Source: Tubiluchus corallicola (lineage: Eukaryota; Priapulida; Priapulimorpha; Priapulimorphida; Tubiluchidae). Taken from it: a stretch of DNA of 25,000 bases. The DNA lies in assembly GCA_030141605.1 (NCBI GenBank), contig JAQGDQ010001321.1, positions 1-25,000 of the forward strand. Reading direction: 5' to 3'. Position numbers and translations under genes: made by a program. Shown here one piece after another: positions 1-11,048 of this stretch (the first letter of the stretch is position 1; every line of letters begins with the position of its first letter). Under the pieces are notes generated by a model that saw only the letters and a program-made list of their open reading frames with translations, had not been told where the DNA came from and searched no databases.

Positions 1-404
1 GAGTAAACAAATGGGAGTGATAAACAAATCAAGTCCCTATCAGCATTTAAAACAAAATTAAAATCACTAATATTAACCAGATATGAAATACCATCACACC
101 AATACGACAACATACACACTAATTCAGAATTCATATATCCACGGCCATATTAATTAAATCATAGTTTTTTTCATTTTTTTGTGCATAGTTGCAAATATGT
201 TTGATTTTATTCGTCGTTACTTTCCATTACTGCAAAGTAGTTTAGATTGCACTGACGCATTTGCCTTTAGCAGTGTAAGTTTTTATTAACTAACACTGAT
301 TGATCATCTCTGTAAAGTTTTTATCAGTGATTAGCAATGTATTTTAATGGCAAATAAAGATTATATATATATATATATATATACATTATATATATATATA
401 TAAG
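1..404 (+). mobile_element. LINE 3' end, family A copy 1 (ORF C-terminus, 3' UTR, TA tail)
   Basis: The 3' end of a non-LTR retrotransposon, truncated by the window edge. Frame 1 is open from 7 to a TAA at 151-153. It reads KSLSAFKTKLK near its start and ends TNSEFIYPRPY, which looks like the basic C-terminal tail of a LINE ORF2. A 3' UTR follows, ending in AATAAAGATT (about 352-361) and a (TA)n tract to about 404. Two other copies share the UTR and terminus: 4410-4668 (same strand) and 23988-24332 (opposite strand). An in-frame TAA at 4-6 shows this copy is dead. The AATAAAGATT-plus-microsatellite ending is typical of LINE 3' ends. I cannot fix the clade (CR1, L2 and Jockey-like are all possible). 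Confidence 0.7.
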
Positions 405-939
405 TTGTCAACGTGATTGTAATTATTATTACAACTTGCACGTGTGAAACACCCACATGGTTTTAAAGTATGATAATTAGTAACAAATTACTCGACATTT
501 GCAGATGTCAGCCAACGTCCAACTCCGCAACACGTTGACGCACAATCTCTTAGTATGATGTAATTTGTTAACCACGATGTAACTAAATCAACTGCTAGCA
601 TAATTCACCAGGATGTAACCGAATCAGCGGCCACCACATTTCAGCGTCATAATCTGCCGCCCGTCAAGCTAATAATCTAAACCTGGTGACAATATTGGCA
701 CGAATAATCTCGAATAAGCGACCATATTGGTATAAATAATCTCGAATAATCGACTATTTTGTCACGATTGGTATTAAATACACATAAAACTGATATGATA
801 AATGGACTAATGTTTGCATAAGCTTATAATAGTGACAAGTTATACTAATAGATGACCTAATAATTCATTATGAAACGTCTAAGACATTGATAAAGCTGTG
901 TGTACGATAAGCTCACATGTACCTATAAGGTATGCCTGT
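405..939. other. AT-rich intergenic DNA, no recognisable feature
   Basis: No reading frame with protein-like composition, RNA gene or clear repeat was recognised. The local motif AATAATCTCGAATAA recurs around 700-745, suggesting a small degenerate duplication. Confidence 0.5.
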
Positions 940-1301
<362 letters not shown>

Positions 1302-1578
1302 TAAAGGATTTTTAATTGAGGTACAGTAAACACAGTTACATGATATTCAACAATTATATTCAATAATAAAATCTATCATAATTATGGTACCGGGTGGCAC
1401 TGAAAAAATGTGCCAACGTTCAGATTACAATAATATTAGAAGTTAGTGTCACACATAGCTGAAATATCACAGCATGATATCACTATTAGCTTTTGTCTGT
1501 GGAGCTAAAAATTAAATGCTGGAACAATGTAAGCTGTAATCAGCCAATAAAAAAACAGCCACGTTGAGATATAAATAA

Positions 1579-1908
1579 AAGACATTGAATAAAAGTACTG
1601 TACATGGCAGCAAAACAATAAAGAAATCATTCAGTTTACATCATGTCTTAACCACAGGAAATAAAGCACTGATAAAGATTTGTTACCAAGGAGAAATGGG
1701 GCTTAATCCTCTGAATTACGGTATCTGGTATTCCCTTAAACAGGAAGTGTCCAATGGCCACACAGAGCCATTTAATGCAGAGGAACTAAAGGTAAAAAGT
1801 GTTAAATATTGGGTCCAAATACCCCTTAACGAAGTGAGACTGTATCAGCTATTGGAAGAAATGACTTCGTCAAATGAAAATGATGGACACATACAGCCCT
1901 TGCTGTAA
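1579..1908 (+). CDS. Unrecognised ORF or exon, about 110 codons
   Basis: Open from just after a TAA at 1576-1578 to a TAA at 1906-1908. Composition is mixed and protein-like, with aromatic and charged residues including YGIWYSLKQE, KSVKYWVQIP and LYQLLEEMTSS, unlike the simple-repeat frames elsewhere. The first in-frame ATG comes about 39 codons in (EMGLNPLN), so it cannot start near its 5' end. It would have to be an exon, for example entered at the CAG near 1611, or the remnant of a transposon protein. I recognise no domain, and no AATAAA follows closely. Chance openness is possible at this length in AT-rich DNA. Confidence 0.25.
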   Translation, partial: KTLNKSTVHGSKTIKKSFSLHHVLTTGNKALIKICYQGEMGLNPLNYGIWYSLKQEVSNGHTEPFNAEELKVKSVKYWVQIPLNEVRLYQLLEEMTSSNENDGHIQPLL

Positions 1909-1979
1909 ATTTTAACAAAGTAATACAGAATTTTTTATGCTGTTTTTGGGACTTATCTATCTATCACCTGATCATTAGG

Positions 1980-2357
1980 GGTAAGCATCGAACTTTCGAA
2001 TCGAATTCGATTCGAGCGAGTTTTTTTTTAGTTCGAATTCGATTCGAATCTAAGACTATAGATTCGAATAATTCAGCACTTCAATCACACACGTTCTTTA
2101 TCAGTCAAACGATTGAAACATCATGAAAGTAGTATAATTCAGCTGTGATTTCTGCGCACAAGTTTAAACAAATTATTGGTGGTTTTACTCCAGAACAAAA
2201 TCGAGTAATATGCACGATCTTTTTAAGACAAATTTTTACTGGAATTTCGAGAACTTGTTCGAAAATCTTTCAATCTCAATTCGAATTCGAAATACCGAAG
2301 TTCGGTTCGATTCGATTCGATGTCCGCAGTGATGCGGACATATAACCGCATCACTGT
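1980..2357. repeat. TTCGAA-rich repeat with terminal hairpin
   Basis: Clusters of TCGAATTCGATTCGAA-type palindromic words occur at about 1992-2070 and 2243-2322 in opposing arrangement. The right margin holds an 11-bp hairpin, CAGTGATGCGG (2327-2337) against CCGCATCACTG (2346-2356) with an 8-nt loop. Such TTCGAA-rich termini occur in miniature DNA transposons, and CAGTG starts are seen in hAT elements. No convincing target duplication was found, so the superfamily is open. Confidence 0.4.
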
Positions 2358-2629
2358 GATTATCATACAGGTAAAATATTTGTTTACCACATGTGTACAA
2401 ATGTTTAGTAAATAGTTTTTTCGCTTCATAGAGTTCATAACTAAATTTGTATATCTGTGTATATACCTTGTGCAGCTATGTTGAGTCAAATTGTTAGTAT
2501 GATCTGGAAATCATTACCCGAGCTCTGCCCGCTGATTAAACCATCGGGTATGCGTCGAGTTTGTAATTTTCCTGTTGGAAATTAGATATTTTAGATAGAT
2601 AGATATTTTATTTCTGAAAATCAAATCTA

Positions 2630-2630
2630 C

Positions 2631-2672
<42 letters not shown>

Positions 2673-2678
2673 GTCTAG
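2630..2678. repeat. (CTGT)n / (CTAT)n tetranucleotide microsatellite
   Basis: Runs of CTGT then CTAT, preceded at about 2592-2606 by a short GATA run on the same strand. Low-complexity only. Confidence 0.9.
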
Positions 2679-2689
2679 GCCTATAGTGT

Positions 2690-3087
2690 TACAGCAAGAA
2701 ACTAAACTCCTAAACCCAGTCCCAGGGCCATACATTCGCTTCAAAAATCAAGAATAATTCTGCTCCCATGTGGGAGGCGCATAATAGAATGACAATGAAA
2801 ACTCCCCCCCCCCAAGTTCGAGACATTGAAAACTGAGAGTCCCCCCCTCGCTGAACGATTTCTGTTATTAACAGACTACAAACGTCTGTACGATTACACG
2901 TCCTTAAGCAGTTTTTCACTGTAATTTAAGACGTTAAAGTGTTAAATAGGATTAAAATTTAAGTCTAAAATTCTGTAGGTCGCATCTACTATAGTCCAAG
3001 CTTGAAATTATGAAAAAAAACGTTAAACTCTCCGAAAATGACTGGTCCACATGGAAGAGGCAACGTCTGTGAAAATTTCGTAATGTT
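2690..3087. other. No recognisable feature
   Basis: Contains a C10-11 run near 2804-2814 and a second short C-run near 2842. The minus-strand frame across it is not protein-like. Nothing else supportable. Confidence 0.5.
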
Positions 3088-3411
3088 TTAACCCTTTCAG
3101 TCCCAAATTATTTTTTTAATAAGAAAAAAATTTTTGGCTTGGCACTTTTTTTAAAGTATTTAAGACATTTGGTATGCAAGCTATGCTGATCTGTACAAAG
3201 TCGTCTCTAAAGTACTGTACTTTGCGCAGTTTTTTATGCTATATAGATTTTCTAGTTTGCCATTTTATCACCATTTTTAGTCTATTGTTATTGGCTTAAA
3301 TCAAAATAACTATTAACAGATCAAATAAATGTCAGTTTTAAAATTTTATTCACTTTAAAAGCAGAAAATATTCTCGTATCCCACGGGATACAAAGGGTAT
3401 GAAAGGGTTAA
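3088..3411 (-). mobile_element. piggyBac-type MITE, copy 1 (324 bp, short form)
   Basis: Bounded by TTAA at 3088-3091 and 3408-3411. The ends are CCCTTTCAGTCCC and, at the far end reverse-complemented, CCCTTTCATACCC, an inverted repeat of about 13 bp with two internal mismatches. Four more copies lie in the window at 7399, 8632, 13724 and 17457. TTAA target duplication with CCCTTT termini is the hallmark of the piggyBac superfamily. There is no transposase frame, so it is non-autonomous. This copy has the GTATCCCACGGGATAC near-palindrome beside one end and lacks the roughly 100-bp internal segment of the long copies. Confidence 0.85.
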
Positions 3412-3791
3412 AATTTTATCATTATTTCCCTACGTTTCACTTGTAGATGTCTACGTAAATGTGCTTATGTCATTTACGAGGGTTAATTGTCCTAAAAATA
3501 ATCACTTCTACGTCAGAAGCAATTACCTATTTTCCTGCATTTAATTTCTCAAAAATTTAATTCGACTGTTTTTTCAAAATGTATATAAGTCTAATAATTT
3601 CAATATGTCTTCCCAAGTCCTTCCATGTAAAGACGCGAACAACAAAATTCGTGTGTTAAACTAAGAGATGATTACAATAAGTTAAACTGCTTTAAAAGTT
3701 AAAACATAATCTTTGCATAATTATATAATCAAAAAGCAATAATAATGCAATTGTTTGTTAACCGATTAGAAAGATGGATAGACGCGAATTT
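3412..3791. other. AT-rich intergenic DNA, no recognisable feature
   Basis: No coding, RNA or clear repeat signal seen by eye. Confidence 0.45.
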
Positions 3792-4149
3792 CGTTAGAAA
3801 AATACTATTATTAAGTTAAAATAACATAAAAAAACAACACTTAGTCTTCTGCTTTCCTCATGATGTGTTGAAACGAATAGTTATTTTCAATTTTTATTAC
3901 ATGAAAAGAGCCCAATTATTGATGACATTGACATCACAAACCAACATAACAAAAACATTTAACTTTTCCAATTTCCTCGTGGTCTTATGTATGTTTAACG
4001 TAATAATAGTATTTTTCTAACGTATTTTCTAATTAATGACGTCAGATTTTTATTACTTCAAACATGTCAGAACAAAAATGACCTATCGTAAGAATGTTTC
4101 TCCACTCTATTAATTAGAAAATATGTTAGAAAAATGCTATTATTACGTT
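3792..4149. repeat. Foldback repeat with three copies of one inverted terminus
   Basis: A 41-bp arm at 3997-4037 matches the reverse complement of 4109-4149 with two mismatches. Its inner 26 bp also matches 3792-3817 in inverted orientation. The same terminal module therefore occurs three times, giving two overlapping hairpin-capable units (3792-4022 and 3997-4149). The internal sequence 3817-3988 and 4039-4112 is directly repeated at 7057-7265 and 7330-7402. This fits a small foldback or MITE-like element nested in an older repeat. No coding capacity. Confidence 0.7.
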
Positions 4150-4224
4150 ACACATAAAGAATATTACTAAGTTATAATAGGAATAATTAAAGAGACGAAT
4201 TAAACAAAATGATTTGATTAATAG

Positions 4225-4409
4225 TTTAGACTTGAATATTGATAAAGAGCTATCGTACTTATAGCATATATAGCATCGTACTTAAAATGAATAGTACTTA
4301 AAAATTTGCTTGGTAAGCGTTTTAAATTTCCTTTAAGTACTATTCATTTTAAGTACGATGCTATATATGCTATAAGTACGATAGTTCTTTATCAATATTC
4401 AAGTCTAAA
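4225..4409. repeat. 78-bp near-perfect inverted repeat (hairpin)
   Basis: Arms 4225-4302 and 4332-4409 are reverse complements with one mismatch (GAGC versus GAAC near the outer end). They are separated by 29 nt, which itself can pair weakly through AAATTT words. The right arm runs directly into the family-A LINE tail and already includes its SLSIFKSK codons. The hairpin therefore looks like a foldback or inversion generated when the truncated LINE inserted, or at a later break, rather than an independent transposon. Confidence 0.9.
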
Positions 4410-4668
4410 TTAAAAAAAACATTTAATGACTCGTTTTGAATATCCGACATACGAACACGATGATACTCACTCAAATCATAATTTCATTTTTCCTAAACCT
4501 TACTAAACTAGTTTATATTTTACTTGTTGAATTTCTAGTTGCACTTATAGTTTACCTTGCACCAGACGCATTTGCCCAGAACAGTGTATGTTTTTTATAT
4601 GAACTAACATTGATTGTCTGTCTTTTAATATGATGGTCAATGTAAAATGGCAAATAAAGATTTTACTA
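4385..4668 (+). mobile_element. LINE 3' end, family A copy 2
   Basis: The frame reads SLSIFKSKLKK, then after a one-base slip in an A8 run (about 4412-4419) continues MTRFEYPTYEHDD and ends NHNFIFPKPY-stop at about 4520. This aligns residue by residue with copy 1 (SLSAFKTKLK, LTRYEIPSHQYDN, NSEFIYPRPY-stop), including the stop position. The 3' UTR is more diverged but shares the GACGCATTTGCC block and the end TGGCAAATAAAGATT, then a short (TAC)n tail. The 5' side is truncated at the hairpin 4225-4409. Confidence 0.75.
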
Positions 4669-4920
4669 CTACTACTATGCGTTTAATTCGGCAAACGAAA
4701 ATATTTAGAGCTTCCATTAGACTTCAATATTGCATAAATTTATAAACAACGTAACGCTCTATTAAGATTAGGCAACAGCTGTTTATAACACAAGACATTT
4801 TTGATATGCTGTTATGTATACGCTATTGCAGTTCCTTAACAATTCTATACGAAAACGACTCTAGACAAGAGAATTAGAGGAAGCAAAAACAAAAGCAATA
4901 ATAGATCTTTGCTTTCATAC
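4669..4920 (-). other. Start of the intron after the homeobox-type exon
   Basis: Read on the minus strand, this follows the donor AAAG|GTATGA. No second exon is seen here. I also found no stretch in 1-4873 that translates to a homeodomain helix 3 (WFQNRR). The rest of the gene must lie left of the window, so the intron spans at least 4.9 kb. Confidence 0.4.
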
Positions 4921-5338
4921 CTTTAACAAACGCCGGATGTCTGTCTAATAACGGGAATTCTCCAGGTCTAGGATAAGGTCCTAACGTGTAAGGCACAGCG
5001 CCAGAATGATAGAAGGCTGGATGATACTGCACCGGTCCATGTGGACTCGATTGTTCTAAATAATGCGACTTGAACGACAACGCCTGTGTCGCTGTCGTCG
5101 GCGACAGTCCAGGCAGTCCGTGAGGCGACACCGGGTTAATAGGCGTTGGTCGGGCGGGACCGCTGTGGCCACTGTGACCGTTCGCCTGCTGATTTCCTAA
5201 AATGTCATCTATGAGAAACGATGTCCGATGTCCGTGATGACCACCCGCGTGCCAAAGTGCGGACATTGTCCCGCAAGGAGGTTGACCGGGGAACTGCATG
5301 ATTCTCTCTGCGTCGCTCAACAACGTTGACGTTTGCAT
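4921..5338 (-). CDS. First coding exon of a probable ANTP-class homeobox gene (eh1 motif)
   Basis: Open frame of 139 codons plus one base from ATG 5338-5336 to a good splice donor (AAAG|GTATGA, GT at 4920-4919), leaving phase 1. Residues about 37-47 read RTSFLIDDILG, an eh1-like Groucho-binding motif of the F-x-I-x-x-I-L type found N-terminal to homeodomains. The rest is rich in Gly, His, Pro and Ser, with a C-terminal HPAF-YHSGAVPY-Pro/Tyr stretch ending PLLDRHPAFVK. The second ATG (5299-5297, MQFPGQPPCG) has A at -3 and is an equally good start. The MQ-start, the eh1 spacing, HPxF and the pre-homeobox intron recall Bsx/bsh, Hhex and Barx; the TSFL-DIL motif also occurs in NK3 and BarH. I rank Bsx first but cannot decide without the homeodomain exon. 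Base composition is far more GC-rich than the flanks. The product would be a nuclear DNA-binding repressor. Confidence 0.62.
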
Positions 5339-5399
5339 CGGATTGTCAAAAAGTGAAAAACTTGAAAAACGAAACACCACGAACAATAATCTTCACCTC

Positions 5400-5760
5400 A
5401 TAACAAACACATAATATGCATCACGGGATTTCTTTAACAATGAACACGCGCGCGCGCAGAACAATTCAACAAGTTTTGTTCCTCGCAGATAAACTTATTC
5501 CACGACGCTTTTGGAGCTGCTATTTAACACTCGATGAAACCCAACATGTAGTTAGCGTACAAACATGTGTGTGCTAACATCTTTCACTCGAGAAGAGAGC
5601 AAGCGGTTCCGGCCTGATCGCTGGGGCGGAGTTTACACATCCGCTGTGACGGTAATCCCTCTCAGAGCTAATCAGTGCCGCCTCCTCTTTTACTCGATTC
5701 GGTAGGTGCTTGGTGAGCGCAGCTCAGAAGGCGGGGCGGAGGTGTTAATTAATAATCGAG
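5400..5760 (-). promoter_or_regulatory. Probable promoter/5' region of the homeobox-type gene
   Basis: Immediately upstream of the exon and relatively GC- and CpG-rich in an AT-rich window. It holds two GGGGCGGAG GC-boxes (about 5623 and 5734), an alternating CG run (about 5449-5457) and several unique-looking GC-containing blocks (5600-5745). Position and composition fit a CpG-type promoter. No TATA box or start site can be assigned. Confidence 0.4.
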
Positions 5761-5858
5761 AGTTACTCAAGAGATAAAGGCTGTGTTAATGCGGGTTTAG
5801 AAGGAAAAGCTGGTAGCATATTGCAAAAGGAGATTTTCATAATTATTATTTTCCATAA

Positions 5859-6085
5859 TGCACGTTGCAAATAAACCTTAAAGCAAAACCGGACCCAGTC
5901 TTAAACTGTAGGTCAATACAATCTATTTTTAAAAATTTTGAAGGGAAACAAACTATTTTTTCAAAATTGACGTACGTGAAAGAATTATTACCACACAAGT
6001 GCCGGCTACAATGGAATATAAAAATAATTAAGAAGAATTTTAAACTGCTATTGAGAAAATAAATTGAGTTGAATTGAATTGGTGC
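5859..6085 (+). mobile_element. LINE-like 3' end, family B copy 1
   Basis: Frame open from 5859 to TAA at 6060-6062. It ends in a basic stretch (RLQWNIKIIKKNFKLLLRK) resembling LINE ORF2 C-termini and is followed at once by a GAATTGAATTG-type terminal repeat (about 6066-6081). The first half (about 5875-5995) recurs as a direct repeat at 6430-6548, which supports a dispersed element. The clade is not recognised. An alternative is a non-coding repeat with a chance frame. Confidence 0.45.
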
Positions 6086-6424
6086 GGTGGTGCAGTGAAA
6101 AGGGTGTAGCTGCACCTTCAGTTACACTTTTGTTGTCTGGGGTGCGACAAGACTGACTGTAATTTTGCCTCGTTTGATTACCAAAACTATAACTAAGACA
6201 CAGAGATAGTGTTTCTTATGACATATTATTATTATTGACTGTCACCAAAGAGTTGTGTTTAGGTCTATTGTAATATTTTTCTGAAATAAACGAAACGCAT
6301 GTACTGATATAGGATATGCAAATTTTATCAATTAATGCAGGGTACAACATAATTACTCCTGTATCACTTATCAGCAAACGCATTCTTATGTTAGTTTCGT
6401 TCCAGTTCTTGTGATGAATTTTAA
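6086..6424. other. Spacer between family-B copies, no recognisable feature
   Basis: A short hairpin-capable word pair (GTGTAGCTG ... GTTACAC, about 6104-6127) and otherwise AT-rich sequence. Nothing supportable. Confidence 0.4.
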
Positions 6425-6427
6425 GTT

Positions 6428-6548
6428 CATTAAAGCAAAACCGGACCCAATCTTAAACTGTAGGTCAAAACAATCTACTCTTTAAAATATTGAAAGGAAA
6501 TATATTATTTTTTCAAAAATGACTTACTTAAATGAATTATCACCACAC
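6428..6548 (+). repeat. LINE-like fragment, family B copy 2
   Basis: Begins TTAAAGCAAAACCGGACCCA like copy 1 and follows it through ACTGTAGGTCAA and CACCACACAA with scattered substitutions and small indels. It is cut off before the basic C-terminus seen in copy 1. Confidence 0.7.
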
Positions 6549-6744
6549 AAACACAATTTCACGTTCGCGCCACTAGTTCTTTGCTGTTATTTGCATTTCG
6601 CCATTTTGCCGGTTAGACGGGCACCAGCGCCTACATTTCGGAAACCGTTGCAAAAAAACAGGTACTGCACCTTTTAGTTCAGATGTGTTCGTTTCAATTT
6701 ACGCTTTCACAAACACGTACAACGCGCTCGTGGAATATTTTTGC

Positions 6745-7265
6745 TGTTGAAAGTTATGTTAATTTGTGATGTCAATGTCATCAATAATTGGGCTCTTTTC
6801 TAGTGATAAAAATTGAAAATAACTATTCCGATTTAAACACAATAGAATATTGCCTATAAGAAATCAAAAAGAGACAATTCGTTTCAAAACATCACGAGGA
6901 AGGCACAAAACTCTTTTTTATGTTATTTTATATCGTGAGCATGTGCATGTGATGATGTGTTTAAACGAATGGATTTTTACAGCGGAATGTTCGGATATTT
7001 CAATTCGTTTTCAATACATTTCAGCTCACCATTACACATGCACAGGCTAATGCGATAAAATAACATAAAAAACAACAGTTAGTTTTCTGCATTCCTCATT
7101 GATGTGTTGAAACGAATAGTTATTTTTAATTTTTATTACATCAAAAGAGCCCAATTATTGATGACATTGACATCACAAACTAACATAATTTTCAACAGCA
7201 AAAATATGTTGCTGCAATAACCTAACAAAAAACATTTAACTTTTTCATTTTCCTCGTGGTCTTAG
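6745..7265. repeat. Large imperfect inverted repeat element
   Basis: 6745-6835 is the reverse complement of about 7117-7207, and 6877-6936 is the reverse complement of about 7052-7117. The shared core GAGCCCAATTATTGATGACATTG-like block is also found at 3906-3935. The two arms bracket about 115 bp (6937-7051). The right arm continues as a direct copy of 3817-3988. The small frame at 6850-7050 is a shadow of the repeat. Confidence 0.75.
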
Positions 7266-7329
7266 CTACAGAAAGCGAAGTGTCTCTTTCATTTTCATTA
7301 AGGAATTTTCAATTTAGAATAAATCGGAA

Positions 7330-7402
7330 TGACCTCAGATTTTTATTATTTCAAACAAGTCAGAACAAAAATTGCCTAACGTATGTTTCTCCACTCTATT
7401 AA
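7330..7402 (+). repeat. Second block of the 3817-4112 repeat
   Basis: Matches 4039-4112 closely, with the shared segments CAGATTTTTATTA, GTCAGAACAAAAAT and GTTTCTCCACTCTATTAA. It ends exactly where a piggyBac-type MITE begins, so the 4112 copy represents the empty target. Confidence 0.8.
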
Positions 7403-7859
7403 CCCTTTCATACCCGTTGTATCCCGTAGGATACGAGAATATTTTCTGCCTTTAAAATTAATAAAATTTTAAAACTGATAGTTATTTGATCTGTTAATAG
7501 TTATTTTGATTTAAGCCAATAACAATAGACTAAAAATGGTGATAAAATGGCAAACTAGAAAATCTACATAGCATAAAAAACTGCGCAAGGTACAGTACTT
7601 TAGAGACGACTTTGTACAGATCAGCATAGCATGCAAACTAAATGTCTTAAATACTTTAAAAAATTATCAGCAGTTGGAAAATGAAGCACAATTTATGCTT
7701 CCATTGAATCCCAATGTATCCTGTGGGATACAGGCTATACTTAGCAAGCGGGCACAGGTAGAAAAAAATAATTATTAAGTGTAAACAAGATGGACATACT
7801 GAACAAAAGTACCAAATAAAAAAAATCATTAAAAAATAATTTGGGACTGAAAGGGTTAA
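7399..7859 (+). mobile_element. piggyBac-type MITE, copy 2 (461 bp, long form)
   Basis: TTAA at 7399-7402 and 7856-7859, with termini CCCTTTCATACCC and GGGACTGAAAGGG. GTATCCCGTAGGATAC lies near the left end and a diverged second copy of that near-palindrome near 7719. The interior shares the CTGTACAGATCAGCATAGCATG-type block with all other copies. It sits in the 3817-4112-type repeat. The paralogous site at 4108-4111 retains a single TTAA. Confidence 0.9.
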
Positions 7860-7860
7860 T

Positions 7861-7915
7861 TAATAATATAATAGTTATAGTTAAAACAGCACAACTTTAT
7901 TAAAACTTTTAAATT
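7861..7915 (-). repeat. Fragment related to 22308-22366 (Penelope-like terminal region)
   Basis: Reverse-complemented, it reads TTGTGCTGTTTTAACTATAA, flanked by AATTTAAAAGTTTTAATA-like sequence, and aligns with 22308-22366 just downstream of the hammerhead-core-like motif. The motif itself is absent here. Confidence 0.5.
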
Positions 7916-7975
7916 ACATTCTTTTATATTACAAATCTGTCTGCTTAATGTCTACAATAGACAATGGATTTAAGG

Positions 7976-8356
7976 CGATGGTGATGATGACGACGACGAT
8001 GATGACCATGATGATGTTGATGATGATGATGATGAAGATGATGATGGTGATGATGACGATGACGATGATGATGATGACGATGACGATGATGACCATGATG
8101 ATGATGATGATGAAGATGATGGGTGATCATAACGATGACGATGATGACCATGATGATGAGTTTGACGACGACGATGATGATGATGATGAAGATGATGGGT
8201 GATGATAACGATGACGATGATGATGATGAGTTTGACGACGATGATGACGACGATTATAATGATGATAGCGATGATGATTATTATTATTATGATGACGACA
8301 ACGATGGTGATGATGGTGATGATGGCGATGATAATAATGATGATGATTTATTATGA
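7976..8356. repeat. Compound GAT/GAC/TTA trinucleotide array
   Basis: About 380 bp of GAT, GAC and GAA triplets. It contains a superimposed longer duplication of roughly 80 bp in which GAAGATGATGGGTGAT and GATGAGTTTGACGACG recur (about 8110-8240). It grades into TTA/GAT at 8278-8356. The poly-Asp, poly-Met and poly-His frames are artefacts. Confidence 0.95.
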
Positions 8357-8631
8357 CTAGCATTAACAGCAGTTGGCACAATTAGTACAAATCTTCTCCA
8401 CGTTTGCCTATTGCCAGAGTAGATCAAACAGCCATGTTACCTAATAAATGACGAAAACTCTTATTGGTTTTCGTCGGGCAGGCAAATTATTTGAAAAATT
8501 GGCAATTATTTAAAAATTTAAATAATATTTTTAGTCATAAATTCTCCATTAGTTTTAGTGGTTTTTTATTCAACGAAAACTAATACGTGCTGGTTTAAAA
8601 ATATCAAGCAACTGAAATTTTTTGAAATCCT

Positions 8632-8994
8632 TTAACCCTTTCATACCCGTTGTATTCCGTGGGATACGAGAATATTTTCTGTCTTTAAAATTAATAAAAT
8701 TTAAAAACTGATAGTTATTTGATCTGTTAATAGTTATTTTGATTTAAGCCAATAGCAATGGACTAAAAATGGTGATAAAATGGCAAACTAGAAAATCTAC
8801 GTAGCATAAAAAACTGCGCAAGGTACAGTACTTTAGAGACGACTTTGTACAGATCAGCATAGCATGCATACTAAATGTCTTAAATACTTTAAAAAATTAT
8901 CAGCAGTTGCAAAATGAAGCACATTTTTTGCTTTTGTTGTGTTTTTAAAAACGTTTTTCTTATTAAAAAAATAATTTGGGACTGAAAGGGTTAA
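8632..8994 (+). mobile_element. piggyBac-type MITE, copy 3 (363 bp, short form)
   Basis: TTAA at 8632-8635 and 8991-8994, with termini CCCTTTCATACCC and GGGACTGAAAGGG. It follows copy 4 closely up to the GAAGCACATTTT block, then is linked directly to the right end, lacking the internal second near-palindrome. Confidence 0.9.
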
Positions 8995-10311
<1,317 letters not shown>

Positions 10312-10540
10312 ATGAGAATAGACGTCGTATGCGTTGAAATTGACTTGTTATTGCCGCATATAGAGCCGTTTGTTACAGTTTGTACCTCTTGTGGACAGAC
10401 GGGGGTTTGTCTGTCTGCGCACAAGTTTTTGAAAAACCGAAATGCGATGGTGGCATTTTTACACTCAGAACAAGTTTTACTTGTGCCTTATTTTTATTGT
10501 TCTATGGACTGTAAATGTTTGAAATAAAATAAATAATAAT
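10312..10540 (+). repeat. Possible retroelement 3' end seeding a trinucleotide array
   Basis: Ends ...GACTGTAAATGTTTGAAATAAAATAAATAA and passes straight into (TAA)n, as retrotransposon 3' ends with A-rich tails do. The upstream frame (10312-10527) contains CTSCGQTGVC and ends shortly before the tail, but I recognise no domain. Confidence 0.3.
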
Positions 10541-10721
10541 AATATTAATAATAATGATAATAATGATGATGATGATGATGATGATGATAATTATGATGAC
10601 GATGATGATGATGATGATGGTGGCGATGCTGATGGTGATGCTGCTGCTGCTGCTGATGATGATGATGGTGATGATGATGATGATAATAATAATAATAATA
10701 ATAACAATAATAATAATAATG

Positions 10722-10761
<40 letters not shown>

Positions 10762-10865
10762 TTATAATGATAATAATAATAATAATGATGATAATAATAA
10801 TAATAATAATTTTAATAATAATAATAACAACAACAACAACTACGACAACGACAACACCAACAATG

Positions 10866-10911
<46 letters not shown>

Positions 10912-10967
10912 CGACGACGACGACGACAATGACAACAACAACAACAACAACAACAACAAGAACGACG

Positions 10968-11021
<54 letters not shown>

Positions 11022-11048
11022 GCAATAATAATAATAACGATAATAAAT
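10527..11048. repeat. 520-bp compound trinucleotide array (TAA, ATG, AAC)
   Basis: Successive blocks: TAA to about 10560, ATG/GAT with CTG to about 10680, TAA to about 10830, then AAC/GAC to about 11020 and AAT again. The poly-Met, poly-Ile, poly-Thr and poly-Leu frames on both strands are artefacts of the triplet period. Confidence 0.97.

Noticed and set aside
7948-8381. Poly-Asp, poly-Met and poly-His open frames as genes
   Set aside because: They are the three-base period of a GAT/GAC microsatellite read in successive frames on both strands.
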